Positions 29,161 through 37,591 of a DNA stretch of 38,208 nt are shown here, piece after piece (the first letter of the stretch is position 1; each line of letters begins with the position of its first letter). The position numbers and the translations under genes are program-made. Under the pieces are notes generated by a model. The model was not told the origin of the DNA. It saw nothing but the letters and a program-made list of their open reading frames with translations, and did no database searches. The DNA lies in contig CALHCH010000081.1 in the NCBI GenBank assembly GCA_937930555.1, positions 1 to 38,208 on the forward strand, given 5' to 3'. This DNA is from Candidatus Absconditabacterales bacterium (GTDB lineage Bacteria; Patescibacteriota; Gracilibacteria; Absconditabacterales; Absconditicoccaceae).

Positions 29161-29398
29161 TATAAATTTTAGAAAAAGAAAGACCTCACTCAAAAAGAGA
29201 AAGGTCGACATCTGTAATGTTATGTTGATAGATAAGATCTATCGTCCGAGCTCGCTTTTGCGACTTGTGTGGATAGATCCACTCGGGATTAAAAAGATTT
29301 TTGTTGATACCACTAGGTATCAGTTCCGACATTGCTTGATGCAATAGATTGGGCGGTTGCCGCTCGGATATATGTTTTTTGTGTAGAGTGTATATGAG

Positions 29399-29475
29399 AA
29401 GTGTTTGGGAATCGAACCCAATGATTTCTCATCGGGACCCCCGAGATGGGGTATGCCACAAACTCATCATCTATA
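29399..29475 (-). other. tRNA-like remnant with a clear T arm
   Basis: The minus strand shows TTGGG-TTCGATT-CCCAA, a normal T arm, but the acceptor halves do not pair well, no D arm is evident, and the anticodon region forms CCCC-ATCTC-GGGG or CGGG-GGT-CCCG instead of a 5-bp/7-nt hairpin. It may be a decayed tRNA or part of another structured RNA that extends to about 29220 (several hairpins lie there). It lies just past two intact tRNA genes. Confidence 0.3.
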
Positions 29476-29570
29476 TAGTTAAAATTGAAGTGATTTTCAA
29501 GAGATGTTAATATATGCCTGCAAACAGTTATATAGCAAACAAAAAAAATCTGTAACGAAACAGATCTTAC

Positions 29571-29646
<76 letters not shown>

Positions 29647-29769
29647 GTATATAACCAAGAGAGAGTTTAACGGATGAAGGGATTTGAGCTTTGCATCTGA
29701 ATCCTTCGATTGCTAAGATATTTTGTCATCACCTAGAGTATGACTTACTGTTTTGGTGATATGATAATT

Positions 29770-29843
29770 AGCGGATGAAGGGATTCGAACCCTCGGCCTC
29801 GACCTTGGCAAGGTCACGCTCTAGCCAGCTGAGCTACATCCGC
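29770..29843 (-). tRNA. tRNA-Gly (GCC anticodon)
   Basis: Acceptor GCGGATG/CATCCGC, D arm GCTCAGCTGGCTAGAGC, anticodon loop TTGCCAA (GCC, Gly), T arm GAGGGTTCGAATCCCTT. This species reads GGC/GGU; a tRNA-Gly(UCA) that would read UGA is not in the window. Confidence 0.96.
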
Positions 29844-29913
29844 GTGCAAAAGTTTGTAGTGATAATTATACATTTTTCAACCACAAACTAATCACTAGCA
29901 ACTATACATTGCC

Positions 29914-30381
29914 CTAAACTTCTATAATCTCCACCTCTTCCTCAAACTTCTGCTCTTCGTATTTGCTAGAGAGCAACATTTTGGTCGGTCAGAGGATACA
30001 GAGACTCACTCATACAAGCTTGATGATATCTCTGAGATATATCTGCATCTCTGGCGTGTCTACTAGATAGATATGGCTCGATCGGATGAGTCACATACCT
30101 AGTAGGAGCACTCCTCGTCTATTGTTGGGCAATATAGATTCTTTGAATACTATCGCCAACAAAAATAATCATATCAAGATCACAAAAATAATTGCTATCA
30201 TATTCTGATCAGCGAGAGCGTCTGAGACCACGATGCGTTCGTTGAGATACAACCATATAGTATATCACACAACTCCAGCTCATGCGAGTGTGAGATATCA
30301 TTTTACGAGATAGTCTTTGAGGGTCATTGGTAGGGTCAAAAGTAAAAGGTTGAGTACAATCGAGATAAGATAATTTCTCAC
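29914..30381 (-). CDS. Small multi-pass membrane protein, 155 aa (GTG start) or 137 aa (ATG at 30327)
   Basis: Hypothetical integral membrane protein with four likely helices: ISIVLNLLLLTLPMTL (only with the GTG start), LTLAGAGVVGYTIWLYL, MIAIIFVILIGLFLLAIVF and a segment around IIKLVGVSLCILG. It ends with a charged tail (YEEQKFEEEVEIIEV). The GTG at 30381 lies 13 bases past the argS stop, suggesting co-transcription. Eight UGA glycines. No family recognised. Confidence 0.65.
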
Positions 30382-30393
30382 TTTAGGTTCAGA

Positions 30394-32118
30394 TTACATT
30401 TGATTTGGCGCCTCTATTCATAGCAATCATAAACCTATCTTCAATACTTGTTGAGAGCTAGCCACAAGTGCAACACGAGAATCAGTTGTATACTTGTCAT
30501 CTTCAAGCAAAATTTTTGTAGATTGGTAATAACTATTGAGCATACGAGCCAGATCTAAGACATATCTAGCAATTAAACTTGGCTTATACTCATTAGCAGA
30601 TTTTTGGACAATACCAGGAAATTCACTTAGATGCAAACAAATTAGCCTTTCAGAATCTTGGTTCAATAAATTAAATCTTACAGCTGAATTAACATCATAG
30701 GATCATAAATCGACTATGCTTGCAAATCTTGCATATGTATACTGCAAATACGGACCAGTTTCTCATTCAAATGAGACTGCAGAATCCATGTCCAATCTAA
30801 TTTTTTTGTATGTATCCTGGAGCAAAATACTAAATTTTAACGCAGCAAAAGCTATAGTATTAGCTAAATCATCTTTGTCTACAAACAATGATCTATTTTT
30901 CAGCAAATCCATTGCTTTTTGTACAGCATTATTGCGCCATGTATGATACGGGATAATAGTACCCTTTCTAGATGACATTTTACCATCAGGTAATTCAACC
31001 ATCTCATATCACATATGATGAAGTTTAGAGGTCTCATATCAAGTTAGCTCAAGAGTTTTAAATAGCTGTTCAAAGTGATAATTTTGCTCTGTGGCTACCA
31101 CATACAATGATATGTCAAAATCATATTCTGATTCTTTAAGGTGAGCTAGAGCGATATCTTTTGTAGAGTACAAGGAAGTTCAATTTGATTTTAGCAGCAA
31201 AAATATTCATAAATCAAACTCTTCTAAATCTGCCACAATGGCTCATTCACTTTTTTTTACATAAGATATTGCATCATCTGCCAAATATTTTTTAACCATA
31301 TCTATACCAGACTGCTCAACTTCACTCTCTCGGTAAAATCTCTCTATCTCACATCATAGTTCCTCAAATGCAGATTTTAGTCATAATATACTTAGATCGC
31401 GTGTTTTCTTCCAAATTCATAAAAGTTTCTCATCTCCCTGCTCTAACAATCTTTGAATTTCATGGATTTCATCTTTATATTGCTCGGCTTTTTCATCAGC
31501 CTTACGAGTAGCTTCTTGATATATATTTCCAGACCAGATACCAAATTCCTCAGGATTATTCGGATACGTTTGATCAGTAAAATTAATATAGAACCAAATC
31601 CATTTTGCTACATGTGCACCAATATCTCAACCATATGCTGTCCTGATAACTTTATATCCAGCAAAATCAGCAATAGTACAAACCGATTCACTAACCAAAG
31701 CATTTCTCAAGTGACCTACATGTAGCATTTTATGGGTGTTTGGCGACCATCATTCAACCAGCATTGTTCTATTTTTGTCATCACCTGCACCATATCTGTC
31801 TCACTGAGTTACCACATCTCATATGGTCTGCTGTGCTACTCGTCCAGCGTCCAGTGTGATATTGATATATGGTCAGAGCGCTTCTATCTTGGCTAGGACG
31901 TCCTCCCCTTTCGGAGAGAGGGGCTGGGGGAGAGCTAGCAGCTCATCCGCTATCTCCTGTGCTATCACTGCTGGTGCTTTTTTTAATTTCTTGGCAAACT
32001 GAAAACATGGTAGAGCAAAATCTCCCATACTACGATCCTGCGGGATCTCTAGCAGAGATGGATCTATCTCCACACTCTGTACCTGTGCAAACAACTTTTC
32101 TACTATAGCTCTAAACAT
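30394..32118 (-). CDS. argS: Arginyl-tRNA synthetase, 574 aa
   Basis: Class I synthetase charging tRNA-Arg. HIGH motif appears as SPNTHKMLHVGHLRNALVS (near residue 120), KMSKS as KMSSRKGTIIPYH, and the C-terminus LLGIEAPNQM matches the family's LLGIxAPxRM. Length is typical (about 575). An in-frame palindromic repeat at 31903-31937 encodes LPQPLSPKGED near residue 65, in the N-terminal Add1 domain. Its start codon lies one base after the stop of the upstream serine hydrolase, so the two are probably co-transcribed. Given reassigned CGA, its tRNA set is presumably reduced. Confidence 0.97.
31903..31937. repeat. Palindromic repeat inside argS
   Basis: ctcccctttcggagagaggg followed by gctgggggagagcta. 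Closely related to 37751-37786 in the GH3 gene. Here it is read on the minus strand in frame as LPQPLSPKGE. No stop is introduced. Confidence 0.8.
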
Positions 32119-32119
32119 A

Positions 32120-32746
32120 CTATCTTGTATAAATTCAAATATTATCTAACAACTCTGGAAGTGCCGGCTGCATGAAGTGTCATCTTGTTTCAAATACTTC
32201 GAATATAGCATTTGGCAATAATTCATTTAATCTTTTTGAATGATTGAATGGTACAACTGTATCATCTTTTGAATGGTAGATATATAGATCTTTTGTCGTA
32301 TCACTAATATTCGAAACTCTTGTAAGATCTATAATAAAATCATTAAGTCACAGTAGTTTGCCTGGTCGCTCTCAGTCCTTTATTCATTCTATATCAAGCA
32401 ATGGACACACTAAATGAATTTGATTAATCTTCACAGGAAAAGAGTTTTCACTCAAATACTTGATAATAAATGTGGCTCAAAGTGAATGTCACACAAGAAT
32501 AATCTCGTCTTGTAGGTGTTGAAAATATTTTTCAAACCATATCTTTCGAGCTTTATATTCGGCATTTCGCTTACAAGGCATAGATGGCCTAATGCAATGT
32601 AGTTGTTCTGATACAGCATCACACAACCATCATTTCCAACTTTTTTTTTCTTCAAATAAATCTCGAGGACACTCTTCAAGAAAAGTATGATAATCACTTT
32701 GATTATCGAACAACTCTCAACCATTAATTAAAATCATCTGCTTCAT
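32120..32746 (-). CDS. RBBP9/YdeN-type serine hydrolase, 208 aa
   Basis: Alpha/beta-hydrolase of the small RBBP9/YdeN group. Nucleophile elbow IILVGHSLGATF (Ser88), acid in YHSKDDTVVPF (Asp161 or 162) and His190 in ETRGHFMQPALPEL. Upstream of the elbow, NAEYKA-CGA-KIWFEK fits the group's YxxWKxWFEK pattern if CGA is Trp. UGA glycines include the one in the nucleophile elbow (VGHS). The same fold is inserted in UvrA at 18190-18791. It is one base from argS and 56 bases downstream of a structured RNA element also found before uvrA. Substrate unknown. Confidence 0.92.
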
Positions 32747-32802
32747 ACCACCACTGTATACATATCAATGACAATTTCAGCACCATTTATAAAAAATTGT
32801 TA

Positions 32803-33007
32803 CTGTAATATCGAAAACGGATCGGAATAGCAGTTGGTAAGCAGTGTTTGATCTCTCTCTAGTATAGACCTTGATTAGCTAGATAGAGCTGTTTTCGATT
32901 CATTACAGCGCTAATGTATTGTTTGTATATTGAGACAATCTCCGAAAGTAAGCACATAAGCTAGATTTCAATCGATTCTTTGTCTAACTGGTAATCAATA
33001 CATTAGC
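32803..33007 (-). ncRNA. Candidate structured RNA / cis-regulatory leader, copy 2 (upstream of serine hydrolase-argS)
   Basis: 205-nt partner of 19711-19914. Minus strand: stem 1 GCTAATGTATTG/CAATACATTAGC, inner AGACA/TGTCT, shared ATTAGCGCTGTAAT, stem 2 CTGTAAT/ATTACAG extended by ATCGAAAAC/GTTTTCGAT. Stem sequences differ from copy 1 but pairing is kept. Shared unpaired blocks: ACCxGTxAGACAAA, AAGGTCT and TATTCCxAxCCGTTTT. On the minus strand a T6 run follows stem 2 after about 4 bases, so a stand-alone RNA that terminates there is also possible. It ends 56 nt before the hydrolase start. Confidence 0.65.
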
Positions 33008-33097
33008 ATATCAGCGCATATCTTACAACTCACGATTGCAACACACCCAAACTTACCTATATCTACTATACTTTTTAGTTAGTAATTTTTGTATAAG

Positions 33098-33874
33098 ATG
33101 AAAAAGATTTTGCAGAGTATGATGTGACTGTCAGCACTAGTATTGCTAGCTGGATGCAGCTCTACCACCACACAGACACCACCTACCGAAGGTTGAGCAG
33201 TAGCTGTACCGCAAGTAGAGGCTCCTACAGCACAGCCAAAAGAGGAAATCAAAGAAGAAGCGAAGGAGGAGGTGAAGGAAGAGGTAAAAGAAGAGATAGC
33301 AGCACCTACAGGCACCACTACTGTCGTGATAGAAACAGATATGTGAACAATGGAAGCAGTACTATATGACAGCACTCCAGCACATAGAGACAATTTCGTC
33401 AAGCTAGCCAACGAGTGATACTACGATGATTTGTTGTTTCATAGAGTGATCAAGTGATTTATGATCCAGGGGGGAGATCCTGACTCTCGTGGTGCAGCAG
33501 AGTGAGTGACTCTGGGTAGATGATGACCAGATTACAAGATCGATGCTGAAATCGGAGCACCGCATTTCAAAGGCACGCTCGCAGCAGCTAGGCAATGATG
33601 AGGCATCAATCCTGAAAAAAAATCTAGCGGATCGCAGTTTTATATAGTACAATGACAACCGGTGACAGAAGCACAACTGAGACTGGAATACACTCCAGAA
33701 CAAATCCAAAAATATCTAGAAATCGGAGGGACTCCTATGTTGGATGGAGAGTATACGGTATTTGGTGAGGTGACTGTCTGACTAGATGTGATAGACAAGA
33801 TCGCTGATACCCCTACAGCCAGAGGTGACAGACCAATACAGGATATAAAAATGAAAATACGTGTAAAAGAGTAG
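33098..33874 (+). CDS. Cyclophilin-type peptidyl-prolyl isomerase lipoprotein, 258 aa
   Basis: Envelope-anchored proline isomerase. Signal peptide with lipobox LLAGC, a Lys/Glu-rich linker (KEEIKEEAKEEVKEEVKEE), then the cyclophilin domain: NFVKLANEGYYDDLLFHRVI, KGFMIQGGDPDSRG, ARQGGGINPEKKSSGSQFYI and GEYTVFGEVTVG. Glycines in the invariant KGFMIQGG and FGEV surroundings include UGA; without the code change the gene falls into pieces. Length is typical for a lipoprotein cyclophilin. Followed by a perfect 12-bp-stem terminator. Confidence 0.96.
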
Positions 33875-33891
33875 GATGGGGAAGTAACATC

Positions 33892-33920
33892 AAAGTGAGA
33901 ATACCTATTCTCACTTTTTT
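33892..33920 (+). terminator. Intrinsic terminator after the cyclophilin gene
   Basis: Perfect 12-bp stem aaagtgagaata/tattctcacttt with a 2-base loop and T run. It separates the cyclophilin gene from the photolyase start at 33938. Confidence 0.93.
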
Positions 33921-33937
33921 ATTAAAAATTACCATCT

Positions 33938-35347
33938 ATGCACAAACGCTGACTCCATATATTTCGTCAAGATCTCCGCACGATCGACAATACTGCTTTA
34001 AGCAAAGCATGTCGTGAATGTAAAGAAGTGATACCACTTTTTGTCCTAGACACGGAGGTATTTTCTCGTTTTCCCACACACGATCCGAGACAGTGATTTC
34101 AGCGAGAGGCCTTACAGTTTTTGGAATCTGATATCCAAAAAATATGATGACAGCTATATGTAGTGTATGGTCAAGCAAGTAAAGTGATCCCAAAAATACT
34201 GGAGACTCAGGAGATAGATGCTATATACATCAATAGATCCTACGGGCACGGATCCGTCACCAGAGACAAAGCGATACAAAATTTTTGTGAGAGCAAAGAC
34301 ATCATCTATCATCAATGTACAGATTATCTGATGCTGGAGATCGATGTCGTCCCGACCAGGAAAGTATTTACTCCGTTTTTCAAAAAACGACTCCCGATAG
34401 TACAGCAGAAATATCAAGCTGGAGAGTATACTTCAGACACACCTAGCAAGATCACTACACCAAAAATCGATCTCCCGACTCTCTCAGATCATGAAGATCA
34501 AATAAAGTGTCACTCACATCCTGCATGGAAGATTTGATGAATCAGAAAGCATCTTGATGAGTTAAGTTTGACAGACTACGACACGACCAGAAATCTCCCA
34601 GCAGACACCTCTGGTACCACCAAGCTCAGTCCCTACCTCACGTTTGGGATACTCAGTCCTAGAGAGGTGTTTGGACAGTTTGTAAAAAAAATGTCTACTC
34701 AAGATAGCTTCCCAAAAGAAAAAAATCGAGCAGATGTCATCGTAAGTGAGCTAGCCTGGAGAGAATTTTGGCAGCACATCTCATATCGATTTCCAGCAAC
34801 GACCTATGGTGACTATCAAGCATTTCAAGATAAAAGAAAATGAATCGTACGAGAAAATAACAAAGAACGATACGAAAGACGAAAAAATGGAACAACCTGA
34901 TATCCTATCGTAGATGCAGGTATGAGACAACTCAAAGCAGAAAACCGAATGCACAATCGTGTGAGGATGATTGTCGCGAGTTTTTTGACCAAGGATCTCC
35001 TGATAGACTGGAGGCGAGGAGAAAAGCATTTTGCAGATCTCCTGATAGACTATGATCGCAATGTAAATATCGGCAATCGACAGCGATCCGCATCCGTGTG
35101 AGCTGATCCCAAACCCTTACGTATATTTAATCCCATCCTTCAGTCTGGGAGATACGACCCTCTCGCTGAGTATATCCTGAGACGAGTCCCAGAACTAGCC
35201 TGACAACCTATCCCCGCCATACACGATCCTATCAAATATGTGTTGGACTACCATACTCCCGTAGTAGATCACTACGAGTGGAGCAAGATAGCAAGGGTTA
35301 GATATAATAAAGCGAAGGTGAGGTATGAAGAGTGACTTGATATATAA
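33938..35347 (+). CDS. phrB: Deoxyribodipyrimidine photolyase, 469 aa
   Basis: Light-driven repair of UV photoproducts with FAD. N-terminal alpha/beta antenna domain ([20 protein letters not shown]), FAD domain with [56 protein letters not shown] and [17 protein letters not shown] codons at 34850, 34880, 34946, 35078 and 35084 fall exactly on conserved tryptophans (xIVW, WKNGTTG, GWMHNR, and the WQW of NIGNWQWSASVG). Read as Arg they would destroy the Trp electron-transfer chain; read as Trp the protein is normal. Length is typical. Confidence 0.96.
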
Positions 35348-35403
35348 ATTCAAAATTGGTAGATAAGGAGATATTTTATAGGGTGGGGGCTTAAAATTTA
35401 CAT

Positions 35404-35476
35404 CTCGTCATTCAGAATCGGATGGCTTCAGACGAACGAAGTGAGGCTAGAAGATATGCGATGAAGAATCCAGTCA
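35404..35476. repeat. Left arm of inverted repeat around the GIY-YIG gene
   Basis: Starts ctcgtcattcagaa and ends gaagaatccagtca. Both ends match the inverse of the right arm (35787-35860) perfectly over 14 bases, and the middle is similar (gaacgaagtgag versus gaacgtagtgaa). It is a REP-like sequence of the cgtcattc...gaagaatcc type. Confidence 0.88.
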
Positions 35477-35478
35477 AT

Positions 35479-35763
35479 CTACATATACCAATCCTTAGCG
35501 AGATCAGCTCGATGTTGATTTTTTTCTTCGATAAGCTGTATTTTATATGCCCTACTTTTTCATTTCATTTTCTTTTCACAAAGTATTGCCTCATCTATGG
35601 TTACAAATTCTTGATACCATACAAGTTGATTGACTCAATGTTTTTTGGTAAATCATGCTGTTTCTCAATATTTATGTTGATACACCCTCTTGCGCATGTC
35701 AGAGGTGACTCAGACATATAATGTCCCATTTCTCTTGCTGGCGAGTATATAGGTAGTTCACAT
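35479..35763 (-). CDS. GIY-YIG nuclease domain protein, 94 aa
   Basis: Small single-domain nuclease of the UvrC-N/UPF0213-like group. TTYILASKRNGTLYVGVTSD (the GIY-YIG strands), MRKRVYQHKYGE, TAGFTKKHGVNQLVWYQEF, IDEAILCEKKMKGKSRAYKI with the catalytic Glu, and C-terminal NQH-CGA-ADLAKDWYM, where the family has W before xDL, again CGA=Trp. Six UGA glycines. Start at 35763 gives the full first strand. The gene fills the loop between two 73-base inverted repeat arms, ending 3 bases from the left arm and starting 24 bases from the right arm. Confidence 0.9.
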
Positions 35764-35786
35764 TGCTATGTAGTGAGTTTATAAAA

Positions 35787-35860
35787 TGACTGGATTCTTC
35801 ACCTACAAGATTCAATCATTCACTACGTTCATAAAGAATCTTGTGGTTCTGAATGACGAG
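35787..35860. repeat. Right arm of inverted repeat around the GIY-YIG gene
   Basis: Starts tgactggattcttc and ends ttctgaatgacgag, the inverse of the left arm's ends. The arms enclose 310 bases holding only the GIY-YIG gene. Confidence 0.88.
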
Positions 35861-35879
35861 AAGTTAAAGTCTAAAATCT

Positions 35880-36593
35880 CTACACCCCATGCCTCCCTAC
35901 CACAACACCCCACACCTTCACCGTCGGGTGTTTTTCTTTGATTTGATGAGCGACGTGGATGAGGGTAGATCAGGTGGTGGTGATATCATCCACGATGAGT
36001 ATGGTCTCGTCTCAGGCTATATCTCGCTCCTGCTGTGATCCAAACACTCATATCAGATTGCTCAGTCTCTTTTTTCTGTTTAGCTTGGTCTGAGATCTAG
36101 TGTATTTGACTCTGCGTGTGAGACGAGCCACGGGAGTGTCGAGCAATACTCCCAGCTCCTGAGCGAGAAGTTCGGATTGATTATACCCTTTGACTCGATA
36201 CTTCCTGATCCAGTGGGATGGGACGTATGTCAGCAGCAATTTTTGTGATTGCATTGCCTGACTCAACTGTGGATGTGATTGGATGAGCAGACTTAGTCTC
36301 TGCGAGAGAAATCACGCAATATGTGATCTATGACCAAACTTGAGTGCCAGGATCAGCTTCTTGATCGTCTCGGCATAGCTAAATCATATCACAATCCCCT
36401 CCAACGGAAAATCCTCATCGCTCGCACGACATCCCAGACAGACCTGATAGTCAGGACTCGCAGACTGACATATCGGACACATCTCCGAGTGTGGCTTGAG
36501 ATCTTTTTTGCAGGTGTTGCATAGATACTCACCCTGCTGATCACATCACACACATCTGGGAGGAAACAAAAAATCTAATAGCTCATCAAACAT
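35880..36593 (-). CDS. comF: ComF-family phosphoribosyltransferase-like protein, 237 aa
   Basis: ComF proteins act in DNA uptake/competence and carry a PRT fold. N-terminal zinc ribbon: PPRCVGCDQQ, YLCNTCKKDL, CPICQ and CLGC. Middle: SYAETIKKLILALKFGH. C-terminal: VKGYNQSELLAQELG, RSQTKLNRKKRLSNL, and the PRPP loop ILIVDDITTTGSTL with UGA for the key Gly. CGA precedes VKGYNQ where W or R is common. Length is typical. No other competence genes in the window; transformation is one way small genomes acquire DNA. Confidence 0.93.
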
Positions 36594-36623
36594 ATCACAA
36601 AAGTATCTATCAAATCGCACATC

Positions 36624-37124
36624 CTACTCACCATGCACATCAAAACCAATCGGTCTAGAGTCATCACACTCATCATCTAGTGAGAGTTTTTGAAGTTCAA
36701 ACCATATACTGCGTATCTCTGCCTGATTTTCAAACACGAGAGCTTTTAGTTGTTCGTGTGTGGCAAGTGTCTTTCTCATATGGTTAAATACCCTAATGAT
36801 CGCAATACTCACCTCCTTTGCCATTTCACTATTGAGCACATTTGCCGCCTGCAATGTACCATGCTCGGTAAACGCATAGGGTAAGTACCTAGTTCCTCAA
36901 TGACTTAAACTTGAGGTGCCAAAATGTCACCTCACAGTCTCAAACTCCTGTTTGGTGAGTTCAAACATAAAATCTTCAGGAAAACGGTCAATATTTCTTT
37001 TGACCTGTCTTTTAAGATATTTTGTCTCTACACCATACAACGCTGCTAGATCTCTATCTAGGATTATCTTCTGTCATCTCAGGACGATGATCTTGTCTTG
37101 TATAGACTCTATGGGCACCAACAT
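36624..37124 (-). CDS. ORF6N-domain (KilA-N-type) DNA-binding protein, 166 aa
   Basis: Phage-antirepressor-like domain also common in CPR chromosomes. VPIESIQDKIIVLRGQKIIL, DRDLAALYGVETKYLKRQVK, RNIDRFPEDFMFELTKQEF and PYAFTEHGTLQAANVL are hallmarks of ORF6N. The C-terminal part is helical (RVFNHMRKTLATHEQLKAL). Three UGA glycines. An alternative start six bases upstream (37130) adds two residues. No phage genes are adjacent, so this is a stand-alone regulator or a prophage relic. Confidence 0.9.
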
Positions 37125-37191
37125 ACCCATATATTATCTATCAAATCGTTGAGTGCAAGAGAGGATTTTGGGAATAAAAAAGCAACTTTAT

Positions 37192-37482
37192 TTAAAAGTC
37201 GCTTATTGAAAATTGATTTAATTTTCACTGAATAGGAACAGTCCATTTATGGTGTCCAATTAGATGTTTTACTTGAACAAAGGACACTTCTTCCTCAACC
37301 CTGCAAATGGCATTTTGTGTGACTGGATCTTCTTGGGATGATGCGTCTTGAAGCACAAATAAGTATCCAGAATGTTTAATGGTATCTATTAATGGTTGAC
37401 CTAAATCCAATTTTTTTTCAAAAATAGATGGAGTATTTGAATCAGGATTGGTAAAAATTAATGTTAAATTCAGTGTATACAT
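37192..37482 (-). CDS. Hypothetical 96-residue protein
   Basis: Intact frame with one UGA glycine near the C-terminus (PIQGKLNQFSI). No signal peptide or membrane segment; mixed alpha/beta composition with LTLIFTNPDSNTPSIFEKKL and VEEEVSFVQVKHLIG. No family recognised. A good sigma70-type promoter lies upstream (37524-37551), supporting expression. Confidence 0.68.
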
Positions 37483-37523
37483 ACCTATATTTTTAAATTT
37501 TATTTTATAATTATCCTAATAAA

Positions 37524-37551
37524 ACTATAGTAAAAACAAAACACTTGTCAA
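37524..37551 (-). promoter_or_regulatory. Promoter of the hypothetical gene at 37192
   Basis: Minus-strand -35 TTGACA (37546-37551), 16-bp spacer, -10 TATAGT (37524-37529). Predicted start near 37517, about 35 nt before the start codon. Confidence 0.7.
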
Positions 37552-37591
37552 CCCCATTGACACAGAAAGTGATATCCGTACATTGTCAGCT

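Noticed and set aside
34850-35086. Photolyase apparently lacking the Trp electron-transfer residues (Arg instead).
   Set aside because: The residues are all CGA codons, and CGA stands at conserved Trp positions in several unrelated proteins, so the simplest reading is CGA=Trp and a normal photolyase.
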